A DNA stretch of 64,000 nt. Source: CAVSMC01 sp963728935. GTDB taxonomy: Bacteria > Pseudomonadota > Gammaproteobacteria > Burkholderiales > Casimicrobiaceae. This document shows positions 11,900-18,986 of this stretch, one piece after another; positions within the stretch are counted from its first letter, which is position 1; every line of letters begins with the position of its first letter. The stretch lies in NCBI GenBank assembly GCA_963728935.1, contig CAVSMC010000001.1:2604001-2668000 (forward strand). Reading direction: 5' to 3'. The position numbers and the translations under genes are program-made. Below the pieces are notes generated by a model that had not been told where the DNA came from, did not search any database, and saw only the letters and a program-made list of their open reading frames with translations.

Positions 11900-11994
11900 G
11901 CAAGCTTGTCGGCGTGGAATCGATGCCGCAGCAAAGGGTGTTACTAGGCAGAGGGCACCCAAACTGCGGACTTGACGTGCCTTGACCTGCCGTC

Positions 11995-12153
11995 GTGGTT
12001 TGCCGTAACGGGAAGCCGGTGGCACGCATTACGCGCCTCGAAAGGGGCAAGCGTCCCATCAAATTCGGTGTGCTGAAGGGAAAGTTGCATATCGCCGACG
12101 ACTTTGATGCGCCCATGCCGGGCCACATCCTCGCTGAATTCGAGGGTCGCTGA
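11995..12153 (+). pseudogene. Phd/YefM-type antitoxin remnant, N-terminus missing
   Basis: The reading frame encodes VVVCRNGKPVARITRLERG... followed by IKFGVLKGKLHIADDFDAPMPG, the C-terminal half of a Phd-family antitoxin, where the toxin-binding segment lies. The usual ~25 N-terminal residues (DNA-binding, MxVxEAK-like) are absent. A TGA lies in frame at 11983-11985, nine bases before the VVV codons, and none of the three frames upstream shows that motif. A GTG at 11995 could still start a 52-residue peptide able to bind the toxin. Its stop overlaps the vapC ATG (ATGA), the usual TA coupling. Confidence 0.7.
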
Positions 12154-12533
12154 TGCGGCTGTTGCTCGACACGCCTATCGTCCTATGGGCGTTGGCGGGC
12201 CATGTGCGCCTTCCGAGCGAAGCGAAGCGGCTCATCAAGGCCGCCGATGCGGTGTATGTGTCGGCGGCATCGGTTTGGGAAGTCGCTATCAAGCAACGGC
12301 TCGGCAAAATCGAGGTTAGCCCAACCGACTTGCTGGCCGGCATCGAGGAGGCCGGATTTGTCGAACTGCCTGTGCGCGCGGTCCATGCAGCGAGGGTGGC
12401 TGAACTCGAACTCATCCATACCGACCCGTTCGACCGCCTGCTTGTCGCGCAAGCGCTCGCCGAGCCGCTGCGGCTGCTCACAGTGGACGCGACGCTTGGG
12501 CAGTACACCGACTTGGTGACAGTCGTCAGCTGA
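12153..12533 (+). CDS. vapC: VapC-type PIN-domain toxin
   Basis: Predicted ribonuclease toxin of a type II toxin-antitoxin module. The 126-residue product is full length for a PIN domain: LLLDTPIVLWAL carries the first acidic residue (D6), ASVWEVAIKQRLGK the second (E43), and HTDPFDRLLVAQA the third (D94, with D91). It is coupled to the antitoxin fragment by a 4-bp overlap. All catalytic residues are present although the antitoxin has lost its N-terminus, so the toxin should be toxic unless restrained by the fragment or another antitoxin. Confidence 0.88.
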   Translation: MRLLLDTPIVLWALAGHVRLPSEAKRLIKAADAVYVSAASVWEVAIKQRLGKIEVSPTDLLAGIEEAGFVELPVRAVHAARVAELELIHTDPFDRLLVAQALAEPLRLLTVDATLGQYTDLVTVVS

Positions 12534-12990
12534 AGACGGCTCGCGGCGCGCGTACGCTCGATTTTCAATAGGTAGCCCGAAGTCCACCGACAATTTGCGA
12601 ACAAGCCTTCTTCTTCATATAAAGCTTAGTAGCTGTGCCATCCCGCCACTGTGCGCAAACGGCCCTCCTCCCGACTGCTCGTGCTTGAACCTGCTGGCCG
12701 CGTTCTGCTTTTCCGCTTCACACACAAGAGCGGCCCTCTCGACTGACTTGGCTGCGCTTGTTCGGTCGGCATCCGCGGCCCCGAAAAAGTGAATCCTAAC
12801 GGCCTGGTTCGCGCACTTCGCAACGGAATCGGGCAAGCATTGGGGGCTTCCTGGAACACGGGCCTATCGGGCCACCTCAACGGGCTTCCGTTCGTGGAGC
12901 GAAATCCAGAGTAATGAGATGCACCCTAGACCCTGAAATACATGGGCGATTCGCAATCCTGGTGCCAACTGCGTAGTAACACCCGCAGCA
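12534..12990. other. Gene-poor accessory stretch after vapC
   Basis: About 460 bp with noticeably more A/T than its surroundings (for example CTTCTTCTTCATATAAAGC near 12605). The only open frame of note is a 73-codon one on the minus strand (12615-12836). It resembles nothing I recognise and has no obvious ribosome binding site. I see no repeat or RNA gene here. Confidence 0.5.
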
Positions 12991-13020
12991 AACAAAACAG
13001 CCCGCGCGTGGCGGGCTGTT
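12991..13020 (-). terminator. Rho-independent terminator of the THxN PEP-CTERM gene
   Basis: A perfect 10-bp stem AACAGCCCGC/GCGGGCTGTT (12996-13005 with 13011-13020) and 5-base loop, followed on the minus strand by TTTTGTTTG. It lies 17 bp past the stop of the gene at 13038-13907. Confidence 0.9.
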
Positions 13021-13037
13021 CGATGAATATGAAACGA

Positions 13038-13907
13038 TCAGCCTGCGCGGCGGCGTCGCACGAAGCCGATTGCGCCGAGCGCCGCGCCCAGCAAAGCGAG
13101 CGAGCCCGGCTCCGGCACGTTGATGACCACGGGCTCGGTGGTGATGATCGCCGCGAACTGGACCGTCGTGTCCGCGCCTTCGGGCGTCTCGAAGCCGAGG
13201 CACACCGGCGAGCCGATGACCGCCGTGCAGGCCGCAGCCGGCAGCGGGTTCAGTCCGCTCGTCGCCTCGAAGAAGCTGATGAAGTAAACCTGGTTCGGCA
13301 AAGGCCCGCCGGGGCCGTCTAGGTCATAGAAGAACGGAAAGTTCAGCGAGCTCGAATCAGTGACGTAGATATCCGCGCAGCCCGCCGAATTCACGCCGGC
13401 GCCATTCGCGCCTCCATCGGCGCAAGGGTTGTCGCCGTTCGTTGTTTCGAGAAAATGCACGGGGAACGTGATGAACGCTGGCGGCAGAGCTGCACCGACA
13501 GGGCTGAAAGGCGTCAGTGTCAACGTCGAGTTGATATCGACAGACTTCAGCGTCGTGCCCGTGATCGGTCGATTGAGGTGCGTCACCGAGACGTTCGTGA
13601 CGGCCGGCCCGTTGGTATCGACATTGGCGACGCTGGGCGAATCCGTGATGTCGAGGCCGCTCAGCCCGGAGCCGCCATCGACGCCCCAGCGCAAGCTCTG
13701 ACTGTTGACGACGGTAACGCCCGTGGGCGAAGTGCAGTCGTCGGTGCTGTCGCAGATCGTCGTCGTATTGAACACAGTGGAAACGCCGACCGTCCAAGTG
13801 TCGACGATCCCGTTCAGCAAGTCCGCGCGAGCGTTTACGGACATTACGGCGGCTGCAATGCCCAATGCCAGCACGACCGGCCGGCGCTTAGCGAACAGTC
13901 TCGTCAT
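13038..13907 (-). CDS. PEP-CTERM secreted protein, THxN-type
   Basis: The 289-residue exported protein carries a signal peptide (ALGIAAAVMSVNARA) and a C-terminal PEP-CTERM sorting tail: VPEPGSLALLGAALGAIGFV followed by RRRRAG. In the middle it has VTHLNRPITGTTLKSVDI, matching the THxN PEP-CTERM family, within a Thr/Asn/Val-rich beta-type domain. Such proteins are processed by exosortase and released or anchored outside the cell, often with exopolysaccharide; no exosortase is in this window. It is monocistronic with a good terminator. Its biological role is unknown. Confidence 0.9.
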   Translation of the reverse strand: MTRLFAKRRPVVLALGIAAAVMSVNARADLLNGIVDTWTVGVSTVFNTTTICDSTDDCTSPTGVTVVNSQSLRWGVDGGSGLSGLDITDSPSVANVDTNGPAVTNVSVTHLNRPITGTTLKSVDINSTLTLTPFSPVGAALPPAFITFPVHFLETTNGDNPCADGGANGAGVNSAGCADIYVTDSSSLNFPFFYDLDGPGGPLPNQVYFISFFEATSGLNPLPAAACTAVIGSPVCLGFETPEGADTTVQFAAIITTEPVVINVPEPGSLALLGAALGAIGFVRRRRAG

Positions 13908-14099
13908 CGAATTTCCCCCTTGTTTGCCCTGAGCAAGGGAGTAGAAAGCAAGTACCGGTCCTGCACGGAAATCAGCGAAATATCAATGAACTAGCGCGCT
14001 CAATGCAGTCGCCGTGATACTGACTGTAAGACCCAGCGACAGTGAGCGTCGCTGCGTTGCCGCAAGCGCAGGCCGCCGGGTCGGCTTCAACCGCGTGTG

Positions 14100-15251
14100 C
14101 TAACGCCGAAACGTCTTGTCCTTGCCGATCATCGTGATGTCGATGTAATCCGAGCCATCACGGTTCTTCGCTCCGTAGCGCACGGTGAAGCCGCCGAGGT
14201 CGTAGTTGCGGAAGCCTTCGAGCGCACGTATGAAGCTCTCGCGCGTCGGGTTGTTGCCCGCTTGACGCAAACCTTCGACGATCACTTTCGCGTAGATGTA
14301 GCCTTCCATCGCCGCATAGGACACGACCGGCTCTGCGCCGCCGCCTTCGCGCATCGCCTGATTGAACTCCCTCGCGAGCGGCGTCGCGACATTCCACGGA
14401 TAGGGCACGACTTGCGTCACGACGACCCCGTGTGCCGCGTCGCCAAGCTCGCTGATGAACGCGTCGGCGCTCAGATTCGACAGCACGAGATACTGCGCTA
14501 TCACGCCTTTCGCCTTCATCGTTCGAATGAACTCGGCTGTCGGCTTGAGCGGCCCGACAATCGCGACTGCTTGCGGATCGGCCGCCGCGATCTTGTCGAC
14601 CGCCATCGCGACGTCCTTTGCCGGCTGCGCACCGTCGAGCGCTATCTCGGCGACCGCCTTGAGATCATGGTCACGCAGTCCCTTCTCATAGCCGGCGAGA
14701 CCGTCCTTGCCGAAGGCGTTGTTCTGGTAGAGCACGGCGATGCGATCGACGCGCATCGCGACCAGGTGCTCGATGATGCGCACCGCTTCGCTGCGATACT
14801 TCGCGCGGACGTTGAACACGTATCGGTTGAACGGCTCGTAGAGCGATTGCGAGCCCGTCCCCAAGCCAATCAACGGCACCTTGTACTCGGTCACGACCGG
14901 CACCATTGCCTCCGACGTCGGCGTACCGCGAGCGAGCGCGAGCGCGAACACCTTCTGCTGGACGATGAGCGTGCGCGCGTTGTCGGCGGCGCGCTTCGCG
15001 TCGTAACCGTCGTCGAGCGACTTCAGCACGATCTTGCGGCCGTGCACGCCGCCGCGGTTGTTGACGTAGTCAAAGCAAGCCTTGGCGCCGGCGGTCATTT
15101 CCTTGACCTGAGCGGCGACTTGACCGGTGAAGCCCGCGCTTTGCCCGATGATGATCGCATCGGGCGTTACGCCGTCCTCGGCATGCGTCGGCGAAGCGAG
15201 CGCCGCGAACGACGCGAGCAAGACTGCCCGAAGCGTAAAGGGGCGGTTCAT
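14100..15251 (-). CDS. ABC transporter substrate-binding protein, branched-chain amino acid/urea type
   Basis: A periplasmic binding protein of the LivJ/type 1 family, 383 residues, with signal peptide (LRAVLLASFAALASPTHA) and the family opening IIIGQSAGFTGQVAAQVKEM, then NNRGGVHGRKIVL and a long alternating Rossmann-like fold. The ATG at 15251 is chosen because it begins the signal peptide; the open frame extends 59 codons further without secretory features. No LivHMFG permease or ATPase genes are adjacent, so it is an orphan. It could feed a distant transporter or act as a sensor ligand-binder (inference). Confidence 0.87.
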   Translation of the reverse strand: MNRPFTLRAVLLASFAALASPTHAEDGVTPDAIIIGQSAGFTGQVAAQVKEMTAGAKACFDYVNNRGGVHGRKIVLKSLDDGYDAKRAADNARTLIVQQKVFALALARGTPTSEAMVPVVTEYKVPLIGLGTGSQSLYEPFNRYVFNVRAKYRSEAVRIIEHLVAMRVDRIAVLYQNNAFGKDGLAGYEKGLRDHDLKAVAEIALDGAQPAKDVAMAVDKIAAADPQAVAIVGPLKPTAEFIRTMKAKGVIAQYLVLSNLSADAFISELGDAAHGVVVTQVVPYPWNVATPLAREFNQAMREGGGAEPVVSYAAMEGYIYAKVIVEGLRQAGNNPTRESFIRALEGFRNYDLGGFTVRYGAKNRDGSDYIDITMIGKDKTFRR

Positions 15252-15486
15252 CGCCTCCGCTCCATCATCGACGTTGTCGCCGGACGGCCGCCGCAAGTCG
15301 CGCCTGGCCGTCGCTGATCGCACATTGTTTGCCCCGGCTACGAACGAGACCTTGGGGCAGGTCAACCAAGCGCGCGAAATTGCCGCACGGCAGGCGAGGA
15401 CGGATCGCTTGTCGGCGGCCGTCGACAAGCTTTACAGATGTCGGGTGATTCGTGTGCTGATCATTTTGTACAGTTCAATAATAATT

Positions 15487-15505
15487 TTAAGTATCAGATA
15501 CTTAA
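15487..15505. promoter_or_regulatory. Perfect 19-bp palindrome, candidate operator
   Basis: TTAAGTATC-A-GATACTTAA is a perfect inverted repeat with 9-bp arms around one base. It sits in an AT-rich island (about 15460-15512) inside a GC-rich genome, 67 bp upstream of the PEP-CTERM gene at 15572 and 236 bp upstream of the divergent binding-protein gene. The symmetry and position suggest a dimeric regulator site. The 15252-15571 divergent region holds no gene. Confidence 0.6.
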
Positions 15506-15571
15506 CATTCTAGGGCGCGCATCTTGCGGCATTGCGGTTCGCTTCGACAAATGCAGTCATGGAGTACCGAG

Positions 15572-16234
15572 ATGAAGAAGCTCCTTTTGGCGCTTGGTCT
15601 GTCCCTCGCAGTGTCGGGTCATGCGGCAGCCACGATCGTCGGCGGCAGCGTGACAGGCGGATCGGCATTCGCGGCGGGTGGTACGTTCGTCGAGTTGGTG
15701 CCGCCGCTATCGAATCCTTTTGGACCTCCCGACAGCGTCGGAAGCGACACCTTCCAGAGCCCGAACTTGTTCGCGTTCGACGAGGATCAGAACATCGTTC
15801 TCGCGGCGCCGCTTTTCGTGGACGTCGGGACGAGCCCGCTGCCGATCGGCACGACCGTGGCGAGCCACTACGTGTTCTTCGATCCGGGCCCAACCCAATC
15901 CATCGTCGGGACCGTCGATTTCGATTCCGACGTCCTTGCGATCATTACGTCGACCACCCGACTGCTGGCTAGCGATTTTCTCGCCAATACCGGCGTCAAT
16001 TACCTCAATCCCGGCTTGCGGGGACTGGAGGCGGGCGACTCGGTGACGATAAGCGGCGCTCGCCAGATCCGGTTCGCCACGTCAGCGAGTACGCCGGGGG
16101 ATTACGTCCGCGTGCTGACGGCATTGTCTCCGGGTGCGGTTCCCGTACCCGAACCCGAGTCGCTCGCGCTCGTTGCCATCGGCTTCACCGCGCTCGGCCT
16201 CGTCGCCCTCCGGTGGCGCCGCCGCAAGAAGTAA
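15572..16234 (+). CDS. PEP-CTERM secreted protein
   Basis: The 220-residue product has a signal peptide (MKKLLLALGLSLAVSGHAAA), a Gly/Ser/Thr-rich beta-type region with no recognised domain, and a C-terminal PEP-CTERM tail (VPEPESLALVAIGFTALGLV, then RWRRRKK). The ATG at 15572 is set by GGAG at 15561-15564 and by the signal peptide. It is predicted to be exported and sorted by an exosortase encoded elsewhere. The gene is single, with a palindromic site upstream and a terminator 23 bp downstream. Function unknown. Confidence 0.88.
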   Translation: MKKLLLALGLSLAVSGHAAATIVGGSVTGGSAFAAGGTFVELVPPLSNPFGPPDSVGSDTFQSPNLFAFDEDQNIVLAAPLFVDVGTSPLPIGTTVASHYVFFDPGPTQSIVGTVDFDSDVLAIITSTTRLLASDFLANTGVNYLNPGLRGLEAGDSVTISGARQIRFATSASTPGDYVRVLTALSPGAVPVPEPESLALVAIGFTALGLVALRWRRRKK

Positions 16235-16256
16235 GCGATTCACCGGGCGACCCGCA

Positions 16257-16287
16257 AGGCCCCCCGCTCCGACGGGGCTTCATTTTT
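16257..16287 (+). terminator. Rho-independent terminator after the PEP-CTERM gene
   Basis: Seven-base-pair stem AGGCCCC/GGGGCTT (one G-T pair) with a 10-base loop, followed by CATTTTTCC. Confidence 0.7.
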
Positions 16288-16402
16288 CCCCGCTGGTTCT
16301 CACCGTTGACGCGCGCCGTCGGGCATGCGTTCGGGGCGCGTCGATTTGACCCGCGCCGAGCGCGCTTGGTATTTGGCGCGCAGTTCTGCCAAGGGGCCGG
16401 CG

Positions 16403-17058
16403 ATGGCGATCGAGTATCTGAAGCGGGCGGCGAAATCGCCGGGGTCAGAAGCGGGCCACGCACGGGATGTTGCCGAGCGCATGCTCGCGAAGATCGAGCG
16501 CGAGGGCGAGGCAGCGGTGCGCGAGTACGCCGCAACGCTCGACCGCTGGACGGGTCCGATCGTCGTTGCGCGAGACGAGATCGAGCGGCGCATCGCATCC
16601 ATAGAGCGCAGCGTGCGTGACGACATCGACTTCGCGACCGAGCGCGTGCAGCGCTTCGCAACGGCGCAGCGCGAGTCGATCCGCGAGTTTTCGGTCGAAG
16701 TGCAACCCGGACTCGTCGCGGGGCAGCGGCTGATTCCCGTCAACGTCGCTGGCTGCTACGTTCCCTGTTCCTCGGCGAGGAAACGACGGTCGCGTTCGGC
16801 GACAAGGCGTCGGGACCGAACCACATACTTCCAACCAGAGGGGCTGCGCGCTACTCGGGCGGCTTGTCGGTGCACAAGTTCCTCAAGACGCTGACGTGGC
16901 AGCGAATGACGCGCGACGCCAATCGCGACATCGCGCAAGTGACGGCGCGAATCTCGCGGCTCGAGGGCATGGAGGCGCATGCGCGCACGGCCGACGACCG
17001 GCTCGCCAAGTATTTTCCGGGCGAGCGCTTCGAGCGCGGCGACCCGGTGCAGGTCTAG
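16403..17058 (+). pseudogene. HisD-like dehydrogenase with internal deletion and frameshift
   Basis: The first part (16403 to about 16764) reads MAIEYLKRAAKSPGSE and ends EPGLVAGQ-type residues RLIPVNVAGCYVP, as in histidinol-dehydrogenase-like proteins (the branch that includes sulfopropanediol dehydrogenase HpsN). Directly afterwards, shifted by one frame (from 16765), comes LFLGEETTVAFGDKASGPNH and then GLSVHKFLKTLTWQRMTR to the normal C-terminus at 17058. Roughly 200 central residues of about 430 are missing, including most of the nucleotide and zinc-binding core. The shifted frame makes the translated product stop near 16894. It is non-functional as it stands. The junction lies at 16763-16767. 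Confidence 0.88.
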
Positions 17059-17066
17059 CCTCTCGC

Positions 17067-17789
17067 ATGGCCGTCGCCGATCTGTTCGACCTCGAAGGCC
17101 GCGTTGCGCTCGTCACCGGTGCGAGCTCGGGCATCGGCAGGACGATCGCCGAGGCGCTCGTCAATCCGGTGTTCCTGTTGCTGCGCCCGATTCCGCCGCT
17201 CGCGTGGATTCCGCTCGCGATCGTTTGGCTTGGCCTGGGCGACGCCGCGAAGGTGCTCGTCATCTGGTTCGCTGCGTTCGTTCCCGCGGTGATCAACTTC
17301 TACGCGGGAGTGCGCTCGATCGAGCCGCACTTGATCGAGGCAGCGAGCTCGCTCGGCGTCACTCGTGCCATGCTGGTGCGCGAAGTGCTCCTGCCGGGCG
17401 CGTTGCCGCTCATCTTCACCGGCGCGTTTCCGCCGTGTCTGATCAACGCCTATCGTGGCGCGCGCTATGTCGATCCGCTGCTGATCGAAGCGGCGCAAAC
17501 GCTTGGGGCGCGGCATTGGCAGATCATTACCGAAGTGTTGCTGCCTGCGTCAGTCCCGTCGATCGTCGCCGGCCTGCGCGTGAGCGCGGGACTCGGCTGG
17601 CAGTCGCTGGTCGGCGCCGAGCTGATCGTCGCGTCGAGCGGAGTCGGTTATCTGATGGTGAAAGGGCAGGCGAACATCAGCACATCGATCGTGATGTCGG
17701 GCATGATCGCGATCGGCGTCGTCGGCTACGCGATCGACGCGCTGCTGCAGGGGCTCGAAGCGGCGATTCACCGCCGCCGCGGGCGGTAG
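17067..17789 (+). pseudogene. Chimera: SDR N-terminus fused to two truncated ABC permeases
   Basis: One open frame of 240 residues contains three gene pieces. Residues 1-31 are the start of a short-chain dehydrogenase (DLEGRVALVTGASSGIGRT). Residues 32 to about 119 are the middle of a TauC/SsuC-type permease (LRPIPPLAWIPLAIVWLGLG, EAA loop EAASSLGVTRAMLVREVLLP). Residues about 120-240 are the second half of another such permease with its own EAA loop (EAAQTLGARHWQIITEVLLP). The first permease lacks its N-terminal helices and C-terminal half. The pieces are in the order of an operon, so internal deletions have fused neighbours. A working transporter or SDR is not expected. It starts 8 bp after the HisD-like remnant. 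Confidence 0.87.
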
Positions 17790-17826
17790 GAGCCGGTCCC
17801 TGACTTGCGAAAGTAAGTCCGACCGG

Positions 17827-18843
17827 CTAGATCAGGCCGCGGTTCGCGAGCTCGTCCTTGACGTACGCGTAATAGATCGGCGCCGCAACGACGCCGGCCG
17901 CACCGAACGCCGCTTCCATCACGAGCATCGCGACCAGCAGCTCCCATGGTCGCGCGCGGATCTGCGTGCCGACGATTCGCGCGTTCAGGAAATATTCGAG
18001 CTTGTGGATGACGATCAGGAAGACGAGCGACGCGATCGCGAGCGCGACCGACTGCGACAGGCTCACGAGCACGATAACGGCGTTCGAGATCAGATTGCCG
18101 ACGACTGGGATCAGCCCGCAGATGAACGTCACGACGATCAGCGTCTTGCCGTAAGGCAGCTTGATGCCGAGCAGCGGTAGCGCGATCACGAGATAAACGC
18201 CGGTGAGGGCGGTGTTGATCGCCGCGATGCGCACCTGCGCGAACACGATCCGCCGAAACGCCTCGGCGACGCGTCGCACGCGCTCGCGCAGCGCGACGGC
18301 AAGCGGTCCGGACTCGTCGTCGGGCTCGACGTCGCGCAATGACACCATCGCGCCGATGATCATGCCGATCGCGAGCTGAATCAGCACGCGGCCGACGTCG
18401 CGGCCCATCGATTCGACCGCCGATGCGTGCGTGCGCAGCCATTTCACCGCGGCGTCGGTAAGCTCGCTCGCGTCGGCTGGCAGATCGTCGACCATCCAAC
18501 CCGGCAGATGAGCCCGCGACGTATCGAGCACCTCGGCGAGCTTCGTCATCAGCGCGGGCAGGCTGCCGGCGTCGCTTCGCAGGAACGCCATCACGCCGAT
18601 CACGAGGGTGGTGATCAGCGCGATGATCACGACGGACAGCATCACCACGGCGACCATCCGTGCGCCGACGCTCGCAAGTCGCCGCACGATGACCGTGCGG
18701 ATCAGCACGTGCACCAGCTGATGGACGAGCAGCCCGCCGATCAGCGCGGGAAGCAGGTGGACGGCGAGGACGAGGACCAGGGCGACGCCGGTGAGGATCC
18801 AGGCGGCGATGTCGTGTTGGCCGATCGTGCGATCAGTCCGCAT
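17827..18843 (-). CDS. AI-2E family (PerM/YhhT-like) membrane protein
   Basis: Polytopic inner-membrane protein, 338 residues, of the AI-2E exporter superfamily: helices near 12-50, at 65-90, and a C-terminal bundle (GVYLVIALPLLGIKLPYGKT, CGLIPVVGNLISN, HKLEYFLNARIVGTQI, LLVAMLVMEAAFGAAGVV). The central soluble part (about 95-190) is the usual oligomerisation region. Family members include autoinducer-2 exporters and Na+/H+ antiporters, so the substrate cannot be assigned. It is convergent with the degraded operon and reads from a start 143 bp downstream of the TIR gene's stop. Confidence 0.85.
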   Translation of the reverse strand: MRTDRTIGQHDIAAWILTGVALVLVLAVHLLPALIGGLLVHQLVHVLIRTVIVRRLASVGARMVAVVMLSVVIIALITTLVIGVMAFLRSDAGSLPALMTKLAEVLDTSRAHLPGWMVDDLPADASELTDAAVKWLRTHASAVESMGRDVGRVLIQLAIGMIIGAMVSLRDVEPDDESGPLAVALRERVRRVAEAFRRIVFAQVRIAAINTALTGVYLVIALPLLGIKLPYGKTLIVVTFICGLIPVVGNLISNAVIVLVSLSQSVALAIASLVFLIVIHKLEYFLNARIVGTQIRARPWELLVAMLVMEAAFGAAGVVAAPIYYAYVKDELANRGLI

Positions 18844-18986
18844 TCGCGATGTGTGTTTTTGGCGACTGGGGCCATTTCACGCATGCCGAGCGCTACCTGT
18901 CAATCAGACGCGGGTCGAGCCTTGGTAGGCACCGCGCGAACAGCGACGGCACTCGCGACGCGATGCGTGCGACCCGCGCGGCGATG

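Noticed and set aside
12615..12836. A 73-codon minus-strand gene in the AT-richer stretch
   Set aside because: No ribosome binding site, no recognisable features, and overlapping open frames of similar length exist on both strands.
16403..17058. Genuine histidinol dehydrogenase of histidine synthesis (hisD)
   Set aside because: The residues seen fit the catabolic HisD-like branch better, no his genes are near, and the gene is broken.
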